DNA from: Adhaeribacter terrigena
Lineage (GTDB): Bacteria > Bacteroidota > Bacteroidia > Cytophagales > Hymenobacteraceae
Reading direction: 5' to 3'
Assembly (NCBI RefSeq): GCF_016623615.1
Contig: NZ_JAEHFX010000014.1
Location: forward strand, 1 to 34,755
Length of the DNA stretch: 34,755 nucleotides
Below the pieces are notes generated by a model. It was not told the origin of the DNA and did not search any database. It worked only from the letters and a program-made list of their open reading frames with translations. Below, piece by piece: positions 16,495-24,831 of this stretch (position 1 is its first letter; each line of letters opens with the position of its first letter). The position numbers and the translations under genes were made by a program.

Positions 16495-16566
16495 GCTTCG
16501 GAAATTAGGCTGAAAAGATAAGGAAATATTGAAGAAAACTGCGCAATTTCTGTCTGTTTCCCATTC

Positions 16567-16596
16567 AAAACGCTATAGTTGCAGGCTTAAAAAGTG
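16567..16596 (+). repeat. 30-bp interspersed element, strong copy
   Basis: Head AAAACGCTAT, core CAGGCTT, tail AAAAAGTG. It lies upstream of the permease start, in the gap to the large T9SS gene. Confidence 0.85.
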
Positions 16597-16676
16597 CCTG
16601 ATTCGTTTTTTCAGCAAAATTCTTCTTTATGTTGATTCCGGAAATTCCCGGGCTTAATGTTTCAGACGCTCCGCAG

Positions 16677-16706
16677 CACTTTTCTGGTCTTAAAGTATAG
16701 CGTTTT
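16677..16706 (-). repeat. 30-bp interspersed element beside a terminator
   Basis: Minus-strand AAAACGCTAT head, CTTT block, GAAAAGTG tail. It lies 20 bp from the terminator of the T9SS gene. Confidence 0.8.
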
Positions 16707-16726
16707 ATTAAAAAAATCAGCAACAA

Positions 16727-16757
16727 AAAAAGGCCCTGCGCAATGCAGGGCCTTTTT
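16727..16757. terminator. Intrinsic terminator of the modular T9SS gene
   Basis: Perfect 13-bp arms AAAAAGGCCCTGC and GCAGGGCCTTTTT (16727-16739, 16745-16757) around a 5-nt loop. It has T-runs on both strands. Confidence 0.93.
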
Positions 16758-16776
16758 AAAGCATGATTACAGGTAA

Positions 16777-19700
16777 TTAACGTACCACCACAAAACGCTT
16801 GGTAGCTACACCTTCAGCAGTTTTTATTTGCAACAGGTAAGTACCGGCATTTAAATGAGCTACATTCAGCTGAGCTTCGCCCGAAACGTTTTTCAGGGCA
16901 GCAACCTGCTTGCCAGTCAGATCTAAAACCGTTACTTCCGCTTTCAGATTATTATTAAGTTCAATGTTCAGCACTTCGGTAGCCGGGTTTGGATATACAT
17001 TTACCAGACGGGCCAGTTGAGCATCTTTCACACCGTTGATCAGGATCGTTACGCTTTCGTTTACAGCAACCAGGGTATCGCCGGCGGCCACTTCTAAAAC
17101 GGAAAGCGTGTAATCGTAAGTACCAGGAGCGTTAAAGATCACCCGGAAAGCAGTAGTATCGTCAGCTAAGGCAAAACCAGCAGCCGGCCCGAAGGTTACT
17201 TCTCCATTGGCATCGAAGGTTAAAGGCAGATAATTACCAGAAACCGCATCTTCGTAGAACAATTCAATATCGGAAGCCTGCGCCGGATTGGTCAGGCTTA
17301 GTTTAATGTTAACTGTTTTACCAGCCATATCGCCAGCCGTTATACCAACTTCGAAGTCGTTTTGCGCGCGGGTTACCAGATTGGTACGAGCATTCAGATC
17401 AGATGCAATTTTTGGATTCACGAAAGCTGCAACGGTAACTGTTTCAACCGTTGGCGTAGCCAAAGCGACACCGGTAGCAGCATCGATAATGGCTAAGCTG
17501 TAGTCATAAGTACCGGCAGTTGCAAAAGTTACTTTAAAGTTGCTGGTCAAATTAGCCAGCGGGAAACCAGTAGCCGGGCCAAATTCCATTTCGCCGGTAG
17601 CATTGAAAGTCAATGGAAGGAAAGTACCTGGAGTAACTTCGTACGACAAAGTAACATCGGCAGCCTGCGCAGGGTTCGTCAGGGTCATTTTCCCTTTCAC
17701 CATTTGGCCTGCTGAAGTACCGGTAGTAGTTGTAACGGAGAAACTTTCTTCAACCGTAGTTTTTACGTTGGTACGGGCGTTTAAAGTTGAAGCAATGGTA
17801 GGAGCAACAACCGGAGCTGTTACCGTTACTGATTCCGTTACACCCGGAACTACGGCAACTCCAGTGATAGCATCTACAATTTCTAACGTAGTAACATAAG
17901 TACCGGCAGCATTATAAGTAACGCGGAAGTTAGAAGTAGCATTTGCCAGCGGGAAGCCGGTAGCCGGACCGAACATGAACACACCGTTCGCATCGAAAGT
18001 AAGTGGCATCCAGGTGCTGGTAGTGGTTTCAAAGTATTCCTGGGTCATGTTGGCAGCTTGCGCCGGAGTAGTCAGGGTAGCTTTCACTTTTACCATGTGG
18101 CCAGCCATATCGCCGGCTACAGTCGTTACATCATAAGTTTGCTGCACGCCGGTTAAAACGCCCGTGCGGCCATTCAGAGTAGAAGCAATGGTTGGGTTTA
18201 CAAAAGCTGCAACCGTTACCGATTCAGCTGTTGGGGTAGCTAAAGCAACACCAGTAGTAGCATCGTTAATGGCTAAGCTGTAGTTATAAGTACCGGCAGC
18301 CGCAAACGTAATTTTAAAGTTAGTAGCAGTGCTTGCCAGCGGGAAACCAGTGGTAGGGCCAAATTCTGTTTCACCGGCAGCGTTGAAAGTTAAAGGCAGG
18401 AAATTACCTGGCGTAGCTTCGTATAATAAAGTAATGTCAGCGGCTTGCGCAGGAGTTGCCAAAGTCATTTTAACTTTTACCATCTGACCTGCAGCAGAAC
18501 CTGTAGTAGTTGCTACTGAGAAGTTTTCTTCTACGGTAGTTTTAACACCTGTACGGCCATTAATAGTAGAAGCAATAGTTGGAGCAACAATCGGAGCGGT
18601 TACGGTTACCGATTCGATTACACCCGGAACCAGGGCAACGCCGGTAGTAGCATCAATAATTTCTAAGGTAGTAGCATAAGTGCCGGCTGCATTATAAGTA
18701 ACGCGGAAGTTAGAAGTAGCGTTAGCCAGCGGGAAACCAGTGGCTGGCGGACCGTAGATGAACACGCCGTTCGCATCGAACGTGAAAGGAACCCAAGTGC
18801 TGTTTGTAGTTTCGAAATACTCCAAAGCCATGTTGGCAGCTTGCGCCGGAGTTGCTAAAGTAGCTTTCACTTTAACCATAGTACCAGCCATATTGCCGGC
18901 AGTAGTAGTTACATCGTAGGTTTGCTGTACACCGGTTACAACACCAGCGCGGCCATTTAAGGTAGAAGCAATGGTTGGAGCAACAACAACAACCGGAGCT
19001 GTTACGGTTACTGTTTCAGTAACGCCAGGAACTACAGCAACACCAGTGGTAGCATCTACAATTTCTAACGTAGTAGTATATGTACCGGCCGCATTATAGG
19101 TAACACGGAAATTTGAAGTAGCATTCGACAGCGGGAAGCCGGTAGCCGGCGGGCCGTAAACAAATACACCGTTCGCATCGAAAGTAAAGGGAACCCATGT
19201 GCTGTTAGCAGTTTCAAAATATTCTAAGGTCATGTTGGCAGCCTGCGCTGGAGTAGCCAGAGTGGCTTTCACTTTAACCATGCGGCCAGCCATATCGCCG
19301 GCTACGGTTGTTACATCGTAGGTTTCCTGCACACCAGTTACTACACCGGCGCGGCCGTTTAATGTAGAAGCAATGGTTGGGTTTACAAAAGCAGCAACCG
19401 TTACTGATTCAGTAGTTGGAGCTGTTAAAGCAACACCAGTAGTTGCATCGTTGATCGCTAACGAGTAGTTATAAGTACCCGCAGCAGCAAACGTAATTTT
19501 AAAGTTGGTCGAGGCATTTGCCAGCGGGAAACCAGCGGCCGGGCCGAATTCTGCTTCGCCAGCAGCATTGAAAGTTAAAGGCAGGAAGTTGCCCGGAGTA
19601 GCTTCGTATAATAACGTGATATCAGCAGCCTGCGCAGGAGTAGCCAGGGCTAATTTTACTTTCACCAACTGGTTGGCAGAAGATCCGGCAGTAGTTGCTA

Positions 19701-20373
19701 CAGAGAAGCTCTCTTCTACGGTAGTTTTTACACCAGTACGACCATTAATAGTTGAAGCAATGGTTGGAGCCGTTGTAACGGCAGCAGTACCCATCAGTTT
19801 TACTTCGTCAAGACGGGCAGCTACCGACGCAGCCGTTTTTTTCCAGCGTAATTTCAGCCCGTTGATCTGAGCTGCAGCCGGTAATTGAATACCAGAAACG
19901 GTGTACCAGCCAACGGTTGCAGCAGCAGCTTCGGCAAAAGTATAGGTTACGGGTACATAAGCAGTACCATTCCAATAAGCCAGCTCAATAACCGGTAAGC
20001 TGGCAGCTTGTTCTTTCCGGTAGGCAAATTCCAGAGTCAGGTTAGTATAAGTAGAAGCATCAATATCTCCTATTGCAAAATACCTGTCACCTGAGGCAGC
20101 CATCCATACGTTAGCATCGTTTGCGCCATCGGTACCCTTATTATTTGACTTACGGAGCTCAGTGGCGTTTGCAGCTACGGCGCCATCGACAGTCATTGTA
20201 AGCGCATCGTTATCGAAACCATTAATCGATTCATGCGTGGCAATAGGAGTATCGCCGGTAACGGTTCCCATTTTCTCGAAGAAGATCTGGGTTTGTGCCT
20301 GGCTGGCATAGCCGCCCAGCACCAGCGAAAGCATCAGCGCTGCTTTCCTGCATAAGTTTGTAAAATTGTTCAT
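16777..20373 (-). CDS. Giant T9SS-sorted surface protein with seven tandem modules
   Basis: A 1198-residue exported protein. The signal peptide (about 1-28, ending GGYASQAQ) is followed by a jelly-roll-like N-terminal domain (about 30-195). Seven tandem modules of about 130 residues start near 202, 331, 464, 596, 725, 856 and 985. Each starts with a variant of PTIASTLNGRTGV. They fall into two subtypes in the order A-B-B-A-B-A plus a diverged last module. Type A has EESFSVATT and LLYEATPGNFLPLTF; type B has QTYDVTT and LEYFET. A T9SS C-terminal domain (about 1118-1198; VYPNPATEVLNIELN) ends it. The start is the ATG at 20373, which directly opens the signal peptide. An adhesin or surface-layer role is inferred. 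Alanine, threonine and valine dominate, and cysteine is almost absent. Confidence 0.88.
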   Translation of the reverse strand: MNNFTNLCRKAALMLSLVLGGYASQAQTQIFFEKMGTVTGDTPIATHESINGFDNDALTMTVDGAVAANATELRKSNNKGTDGANDANVWMAASGDRYFAIGDIDASTYTNLTLEFAYRKEQAASLPVIELAYWNGTAYVPVTYTFAEAAAATVGWYTVSGIQLPAAAQINGLKLRWKKTAASVAARLDEVKLMGTAAVTTAPTIASTINGRTGVKTTVEESFSVATTAGSSANQLVKVKLALATPAQAADITLLYEATPGNFLPLTFNAAGEAEFGPAAGFPLANASTNFKITFAAAGTYNYSLAINDATTGVALTAPTTESVTVAAFVNPTIASTLNGRAGVVTGVQETYDVTTVAGDMAGRMVKVKATLATPAQAANMTLEYFETANSTWVPFTFDANGVFVYGPPATGFPLSNATSNFRVTYNAAGTYTTTLEIVDATTGVAVVPGVTETVTVTAPVVVVAPTIASTLNGRAGVVTGVQQTYDVTTTAGNMAGTMVKVKATLATPAQAANMALEYFETTNSTWVPFTFDANGVFIYGPPATGFPLANATSNFRVTYNAAGTYATTLEIIDATTGVALVPGVIESVTVTAPIVAPTIASTINGRTGVKTTVEENFSVATTTGSAAGQMVKVKMTLATPAQAADITLLYEATPGNFLPLTFNAAGETEFGPTTGFPLASTATNFKITFAAAGTYNYSLAINDATTGVALATPTAESVTVAAFVNPTIASTLNGRTGVLTGVQQTYDVTTVAGDMAGHMVKVKATLTTPAQAANMTQEYFETTTSTWMPLTFDANGVFMFGPATGFPLANATSNFRVTYNAAGTYVTTLEIVDAITGVAVVPGVTESVTVTAPVVAPTIASTLNARTNVKTTVEESFSVTTTTGTSAGQMVKGKMTLTNPAQAADVTLSYEVTPGTFLPLTFNATGEMEFGPATGFPLANLTSNFKVTFATAGTYDYSLAIIDAATGVALATPTVETVTVAAFVNPKIASDLNARTNLVTRAQNDFEVGITAGDMAGKTVNIKLSLTNPAQASDIELFYEDAVSGNYLPLTFDANGEVTFGPAAGFALADDTTAFRVIFNAPGTYDYTLSVLEVAAGDTLVAVNESVTILINGVKDAQLARLVNVYPNPATEVLNIELNNNLKAEVTVLDLTGKQVAALKNVSGEAQLNVAHLNAGTYLLQIKTAEGVATKRFVVVR
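17030..19770 (-). repeat. Seven tandem ~390-bp modules inside the T9SS gene
   Basis: Module starts recur every 386-398 bp (near 19767, 19380, 18982, 18585, 18197, 17806, 17417). Neighbouring B modules are close to identical over long stretches, which suggests recent duplication or gene conversion. The last module is the most diverged. Confidence 0.9.
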
Positions 20374-20644
20374 TAAAAATTTGATAAAGTATAAAAGATT
20401 AATTAGCAATACGCTTGATTATAACAACAGGCTTTACCGATTATTACCGCAAAGGTAGGATTATTATTACAAGAATAGCAAGGTGTTATTATAATTTATT
20501 CGTACAAAGCTGCAGACAACAAAATGTGGCCGAACGTTGCCTGGGTGTTGAAAAAAAACAGATAAAAAGATATTCCACAGTTAGCGGTTGTGCCAGTTAT
20601 TAGAAAGGGAATAAGCGGAAACAGCCAGGAGAAGCACATAAAAA

Positions 20645-20691
20645 AGCCAGAACGCTATACTTTTTGGTGCAAAAAGTATAGCGTTCTGGCT
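20645..20691. repeat. Perfect 21-bp inverted repeat made of two opposed 30-bp elements
   Basis: Arms 20645-20665 and 20671-20691 are perfect reverse complements around the loop GGTGC. Each arm holds AACGCTATACTTTTT, so a plus copy (20649-20678) and a minus copy (20658-20687) overlap head-on. The RNA would fold into a very stable hairpin on either strand. Confidence 0.9.
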
Positions 20692-20715
20692 GTAAAAGCT
20701 ACGTGAGAATCCGCA

Positions 20716-20745
20716 TAAACGGTATTTGCAAAGCTTTAAAAAGCT
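20716..20745 (+). repeat. 30-bp interspersed element, diverged copy
   Basis: Head TAAACGGTAT, tail TTAAAAAGCT. The middle is diverged, but the spacing of head and A-tract is exactly conserved. Confidence 0.55.
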
Positions 20746-20750
20746 CCCCG

Positions 20751-20780
20751 AAAACGCTATGGTTTTGGGCTTAAAAAGTG
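20751..20780 (+). repeat. 30-bp interspersed element, near-consensus copy at the kinase stop
   Basis: Head AAAACGCTAT, core GGTTTTGGGC, tail TTAAAAAGTG. It ends 1 bp before the stop codon of the histidine kinase (20782-20784, minus). Confidence 0.9.
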
Positions 20781-20781
20781 T

Positions 20782-21960
20782 TTAACGCGGCAACATGATC
20801 CGGAACGTGGTGCCTTTGCCCACTTCGCTCCATTTTACAAACAATTTACCACTGTGGTAATTCTCAATAATGCGTTTGGCTAAGGCAAGGCCTAAACCCC
20901 AACCACGTTTTTTGGTCGTATAGCCGGGCATAAAAACGTTGTCGAGCATATTTTTTGGAATGCCTTTGCCGGTATCTTTAATATCGATGGCAATAAAATT
21001 CTTCCCGTGTAGCGACAAGTTTACGTCGATACTGCCTTTGCCATCCATGGCATCTATGGCGTTTTTGCAGATGTTTTCTACCACCCATTCGTAAAGCGGA
21101 ATATTTACTTTAGCCGGAATATGGCTCGGAAAATCGGCGTGCAGGCTGAAAACTACTTTCTGCGAAACCCGGCTCTTTAAATACGAAAGGGCTTTTTCGG
21201 TTACTTTCAGAATATTTTCGTCTTTTACAACCGGCACCGAACCAATATTGGAAAAACGCTCGGTAATAATTTCCAGGCGCCGCACATCTTTGCCCAGCTC
21301 TTCTACAATGGGTTCGTGCTCAAATTTAGGACTGCTCCGCAAATATTCGTACCAGGCCATTAAACTGCTGAGCGGCGTACCTAACTGGTGCGCGGTTTCC
21401 TTGGCCAGGCCTACCCAAACGCGGTTCTGTTCGGCTTTGCGCGAATAACTAAACGCAAAATAGGCCATAAGCGCAAAACAGGCCATTACGGTAAGCTGCA
21501 CATAAGGGTAATAACGCAACTGCGTAAGGAGGGTAGAATCTTTGTAGAAAATGTAATTCTTAAAGCCTTCGCCAAATTCAACCAGAATAGGCTGGTGCTG
21601 GGCTTTCATTTCGGCGATTTCTTTGCGCAGAAGTTCGGCTTTTTTCTCTTCCGTGATATTTTCCGGCAGCCGGAAATTCTTGTAATCCATCACGTTCTCT
21701 TCGCCGTCGGTCAGAATTACGGGCACCGATTTATTCGCTTCAATAATTTCTTCCTGGATAAAAACGGTATTGTCGTCGGTTTCGGAACCCACCATAAAGC
21801 GCAAACCTTTGGCGTAAATATCGATGAGCTGCTGTTCGCGTTCGGCTACTTTCTGGACTAAAATATTGGTATACACCACTGTAGCCGCTCCAATTAAAAG
21901 CGCAACCATAACAATTACGAGCTTAATGCGGGCTTTCTGGTTATAAAGAGTAGAGATCAT
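20782..21960 (-). CDS. Membrane-bound sensor histidine kinase
   Basis: A 392-residue inner-membrane sensor kinase. Two transmembrane segments (about 13-33 and 152-171) enclose a periplasmic sensor domain of about 115 residues with no recognised fold. The phospho-acceptor is His191 in ETAHQLGTPLSSL; the Gln-Leu-Gly-Thr-Pro form replaces the usual Glu-hydrophobic-Arg-Thr-Pro and is common in Bacteroidota. ATPase boxes are present: N box VENICKNAIDAM (294-305), DTGKGIP (329-335) and GWGLGLALAKR (353-363). No response regulator is in the window, so the partner is unknown. It is divergent from hemA. Confidence 0.92.
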   Translation of the reverse strand: MISTLYNQKARIKLVIVMVALLIGAATVVYTNILVQKVAEREQQLIDIYAKGLRFMVGSETDDNTVFIQEEIIEANKSVPVILTDGEENVMDYKNFRLPENITEEKKAELLRKEIAEMKAQHQPILVEFGEGFKNYIFYKDSTLLTQLRYYPYVQLTVMACFALMAYFAFSYSRKAEQNRVWVGLAKETAHQLGTPLSSLMAWYEYLRSSPKFEHEPIVEELGKDVRRLEIITERFSNIGSVPVVKDENILKVTEKALSYLKSRVSQKVVFSLHADFPSHIPAKVNIPLYEWVVENICKNAIDAMDGKGSIDVNLSLHGKNFIAIDIKDTGKGIPKNMLDNVFMPGYTTKKRGWGLGLALAKRIIENYHSGKLFVKWSEVGKGTTFRIMLPR

Positions 21961-22116
21961 ATTAAAAAAATACCGGCTTTTGGCCGCGTAACTTCAACGA
22001 AGAACCAGAAAGAAATATGCAATTTTTCCCCCATTATTTTTGTTTTAGCCGCGTGGTTCGGTTCAAAGCAGGCTAATTTATAATCATTTTAAATAAGGAA
22101 AGCTTTAGACTATACC

Positions 22117-22147
22117 TTTACAATTAAGAAATACAAACGTAATTTTG
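22117..22147 (+). promoter_or_regulatory. Probable Bacteroidota-type promoter of hemA
   Basis: A -7 element TAATTTTG (22140-22147) fits the TAnnTTTG consensus. It lies 19 bp downstream of TTTA (22117-22120), one base from the -33 TTTG. Transcription would start near 22154, about 17 bp before the hemA ATG. Confidence 0.55.
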
Positions 22148-22170
22148 CGTGTTGGTTTGAGTAATTGACT

Positions 22171-23448
22171 ATGCTCCATAATTTTAAAGCCGTTAGCCTC
22201 TCGCATAAAAAAGCGCCGCTGGCTATCCGCGAACTTATTGCCTTAGACGAAACCGCCTGCAAGCAGTTTCTGCAGATGATGCAGACCTATCTGCAGGCTA
22301 CCGATATCCTGATCCTTTCTACCTGCAACCGCACCGAAGTTTATTACAGCGCTGAAGAAGACCTGAGCGCCGAAATTGTAAAACTACTGGGCGTATCCAA
22401 AGGCATTGAAAACATCAGCCAGTATTTCGATTTCTTTACCATTCTGAACGAGCACACCGATGCCGTGCAGCACCTCTTCGATGTTTCGATGGGCCTGGAA
22501 GCGCAGGTGGTAGGCGATATGCAGATCTCGAACCAGGTAAAAACGGCTTACCAGTGGTCGGCAGACAATAATACGGCCGGGCCTTTTCTGCACCGTTTAA
22601 TGCACGCCATTTTCTTTACTAATAAACGCGTAGTACAGGAAACCTCCTTCCGCGACGGCGCTGCTTCTACTTCTTACGCCACCGTAGAACTGGTAGAAGA
22701 ACTGACCGCCGACATGCACGAACCGAAAATTCTGGTAGTTGGTTTAGGCGAGATCGGGGCAGACGTTTGCCGGAATTTAGCCGCTTCGGCGTTTGCTAGA
22801 AATGTAACCATTACCAACCGCACCTTAGCCAAGGCCCAGATCCTGGCCGAAGAATGCGACCTGAAGGTAATTCCGCTGGAAGAACTGGTACCAGCCATGA
22901 AAGAAGCCGACGTGATAATTTCTTCGGTTGCCATGGATTCGCCGTTCTTTACTACCGAGATGATCAAGCGCCTCGATGTACTTTCGTTTAAATTCTTCAT
23001 CGATCTTTCGGTGCCGCGCAGTGTGGCCGCCGATGTAGAAAATATTCCGGGCGTGCTGGTGTATAATATCGATACTATTCAGAATAAAGCTACTGCCGCC
23101 CTGCAGCAACGCTTAGATGCTATTCCGCAGGTAAAAGCCATTATTGCCGAATCTATTGAAAGCTTTAACGACTGGACGAAGGAAATGATGGTATCACCTA
23201 CCATTCATAAACTGAAAAATGCGTTGGAAACCATCCGCCAGGAAGAAATGGCGCGTTACCTGAAAAAGCTGAACCCGGAAGAACTCAAGCGCATGGACGA
23301 CGTGACCAAATCCATCATGCAGAAGATCATAAAACTGCCGGTGCTCCAGCTGAAAGCCGCCTGCAAACGGGGCGAAGCCGAAACCCTGATCGATGTACTG
23401 AACGACCTCTTCGACCTGGAAAAACAACCGGAAGAAATTCAGCACTAA
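22171..23448 (+). CDS. hemA: Glutamyl-tRNA reductase
   Basis: First step of tetrapyrrole synthesis by the C5 route: NADPH-dependent reduction of Glu-tRNA to glutamate-1-semialdehyde. The 425-residue protein has the catalytic Cys52 in LSTCNRTEVYY and the substrate-domain segment GLEAQVVGDMQISNQVK. A Rossmann motif is in VVGLGEIGADVCRNL, and the C-terminal helical dimerisation domain is intact. The frame opens two codons earlier at a TTG, but the ATG at 22171 gives the usual N-terminus. No hemC, hemD or hemL is adjacent. A repeat copy begins at the last base of the stop codon, and a terminator follows. Confidence 0.95.
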   Translation: MLHNFKAVSLSHKKAPLAIRELIALDETACKQFLQMMQTYLQATDILILSTCNRTEVYYSAEEDLSAEIVKLLGVSKGIENISQYFDFFTILNEHTDAVQHLFDVSMGLEAQVVGDMQISNQVKTAYQWSADNNTAGPFLHRLMHAIFFTNKRVVQETSFRDGAASTSYATVELVEELTADMHEPKILVVGLGEIGADVCRNLAASAFARNVTITNRTLAKAQILAEECDLKVIPLEELVPAMKEADVIISSVAMDSPFFTTEMIKRLDVLSFKFFIDLSVPRSVAADVENIPGVLVYNIDTIQNKATAALQQRLDAIPQVKAIIAESIESFNDWTKEMMVSPTIHKLKNALETIRQEEMARYLKKLNPEELKRMDDVTKSIMQKIIKLPVLQLKAACKRGEAETLIDVLNDLFDLEKQPEEIQH

Positions 23449-23477
23449 AAACGGTACTGTTTTAAACAAAAAAAGTA
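23448..23477 (+). repeat. 30-bp interspersed element at the hemA stop
   Basis: Head AAAACGGTAC, GTTTT block, tail AAAAAAAGTA. Its first base is the last base of the hemA TAA codon, and it runs into the hemA terminator. Confidence 0.8.
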
Positions 23478-23508
23478 AAGCCCCGGCCTAATGGTACGGG
23501 GCTTTTTT
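23477..23508 (+). terminator. Intrinsic terminator of hemA
   Basis: AAAGCCCCG and CGGGGCTTT arms around an 11-nt loop, followed by a T-run. Confidence 0.92.
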
Positions 23509-23733
23509 ATTGTCTAGGCATTAATCCATGATGGAAATCTTTACAATGGATCAGGAAAAATATTTAATTGCTATATATAGATATTAGAAAAAATTAAATT
23601 ATGTTTGAACCCGTGGTATAACTCATGCTAAATAGCGCTTTTCAGCTTTTAACGTGAACTCTCTTACCAACCACTTTCCCTAAGATTGCAATTTTTCATT
23701 TATAACCTTTTATCAATTAAACTCTTATCTTTT

Positions 23734-24300
23734 ATGAAAACCAAAATTACCCTTTTCAGCCTTGCTATTGCAGCTATTTTTTCATCCTGTTCTAAGGAAA
23801 CGTATTTCACCAATACCAATCAGAGCTATGGTGGCTTCCACAAAACTGAACAAGTAACAACTGCTGAAACGCAAGCCTCTGCCGAAGAAGTTACCTTAAC
23901 TGCTTCGGCAGATGCACAGCCGGTAATCATTAACCAAACACCTTCTTTTACCGCTCCTAAAACTGTTGAAACCAAAGCTGCAGTAGCAGAACTGGGCCTT
24001 GAGAAAGTTTCAGCAATGTCTAAAAAAGAAGTAAAGTCAGTTATAAAAGCGGCGAAAAAAGAAGCGAAAGAAGCTAAAAAAGACGTTTCTGCTGAAGGCA
24101 AAAGCCAGCTGGTTGCTTTAATTTTAGCAATTCTTGTTGGTGCCTTGGGTATTCACCGTTTCTACTTAGGTTATACCGGAATTGGTGTTGCGCAGTTATT
24201 AACACTTGGCGGTTGCGGCATCTGGGCTTTAATTGACCTTGTCCGTATTATTACCGGCGATCTGAAGCCGAAAGACGGCGATTATACTGATAAACTTTAG
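23734..24300 (+). CDS. TM2-domain lipoprotein
   Basis: A 188-residue protein. The signal sequence ends in a lipobox-like IFSSC (Cys19). A Thr/Ala/Val-rich linker and a Lys/Ala-rich, probably helical segment (about 100-128; KKEAKEAKKD) follow. The C-terminal TM2 domain (about 130-178) has two hydrophobic helices split by the LGIHRFYLGYTGIG motif and then GGCGIWALIDLVRI. TM2 proteins are widespread and poorly understood. I chose the ATG at 23734, which opens the signal sequence, although the frame extends 16 codons upstream. DUF2752 follows 28 bp later, so the two are probably cotranscribed. Confidence 0.88.
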   Translation: MKTKITLFSLAIAAIFSSCSKETYFTNTNQSYGGFHKTEQVTTAETQASAEEVTLTASADAQPVIINQTPSFTAPKTVETKAAVAELGLEKVSAMSKKEVKSVIKAAKKEAKEAKKDVSAEGKSQLVALILAILVGALGIHRFYLGYTGIGVAQLLTLGGCGIWALIDLVRIITGDLKPKDGDYTDKL

Positions 24301-24328
24301 TAAATTAGCTGCCTAGTTATTACCTCGG

Positions 24329-24655
24329 GTGAAAAAGCGAACCGTAAAAATTCTCAAACTAAGTGCCCAGGTCATCATTCCTTTGGTGCTCCTGGCCTTA
24401 CCAGCCGATTTCTTCGACTCTGGCCAATCGCTTTGCCTGAGTAAAGTGCTGGCCGGTATAGAATGCTATGGTTGCGGCATGACCCGGGCTATTATGCACC
24501 TGATCCATTTGGAATTTGAAGCAGCTTATCATTTTAATAAACTATCTTTTGTAGTTTTCCCGGTAATCTCCTTTTTATGGACTCAGGATTTTCTGAAAGA
24601 CTTAAAACTTGTGCGAAATGATATCCAACATCAGAAAGCTAAAGTTGCAGCATAA
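24329..24655 (+). CDS. DUF2752 membrane protein
   Basis: A 108-residue small membrane protein with a GTG start at 24329. It has the DUF2752 signature: a Cys-containing CLSKVLAGIECYGCGMTRA followed by a hydrophobic segment with FNKLSFVVFPVI. The CxxCGMTRA motif is invariant in the family and could bind metal or form disulfides, but its function is unknown. Adjacency to a TM2 protein recurs in Bacteroidota and suggests joint function. It ends at a strong terminator. Confidence 0.88.
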   Translation: MKKRTVKILKLSAQVIIPLVLLALPADFFDSGQSLCLSKVLAGIECYGCGMTRAIMHLIHLEFEAAYHFNKLSFVVFPVISFLWTQDFLKDLKLVRNDIQHQKAKVAA

Positions 24656-24700
24656 ATTTACGAGAGCATAATAAAAAATAGGTTTCGAACAATATTTGGT

Positions 24701-24736
24701 AAAAAGCCCCGGCCGCTAAAGATCCGGGGCTTTTTT
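24701..24736 (+). terminator. Intrinsic terminator of the TM2-DUF2752 unit
   Basis: AAAAAGCCCCGG and CCGGGGCTTTTTT arms around an 11-nt loop. Confidence 0.93.
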
Positions 24737-24741
24737 ATGAG

Positions 24742-24771
24742 CACTTTTTCTGCCCGAAACCATACCATTTT
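24742..24771 (-). repeat. 30-bp interspersed element between two terminators
   Basis: Minus-strand head AAAATGGTAT, core GGTTTCGGGC, tail GAAAAAGTG. It fits exactly between the terminators of two convergent transcription units. Confidence 0.8.
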
Positions 24772-24776
24772 CAAAC

Positions 24777-24807
24777 AAAAAAGGATGGCTTACGGGCCAT
24801 CCTTTTT
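24777..24807 (-). terminator. Intrinsic terminator of the ArsR-type gene
   Basis: AAAAGGATGGC and GCCATCCTTTT arms with a 6-nt loop. The minus-strand reading is followed by a T-run, matching the gene at 24832-25140. Confidence 0.9.
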
Positions 24808-24831
24808 GCTCTAAATCTAAAATCAAAAAAA

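Larger units (their letters stand above)
20374..20781. other. Gene-free region with hairpin and repeat cluster
   Basis: 408 bp upstream of the T9SS gene and downstream of the histidine kinase gene. The left half should hold the promoter of the T9SS gene, but I cannot pick one. The right half carries a perfect inverted repeat (20645-20691) and two further repeat copies. Confidence 0.7.

Noticed and set aside
20645-20691. CRISPR-like interpretation of the repeats
   Set aside because: Copies are degenerate, dispersed singly, on both strands and without regular spacers; no cas genes are present.
21760-21790. AAAACGGTAT inside the histidine kinase gene
   Set aside because: The head matches but no T block or A-tract follows; chance coding match.
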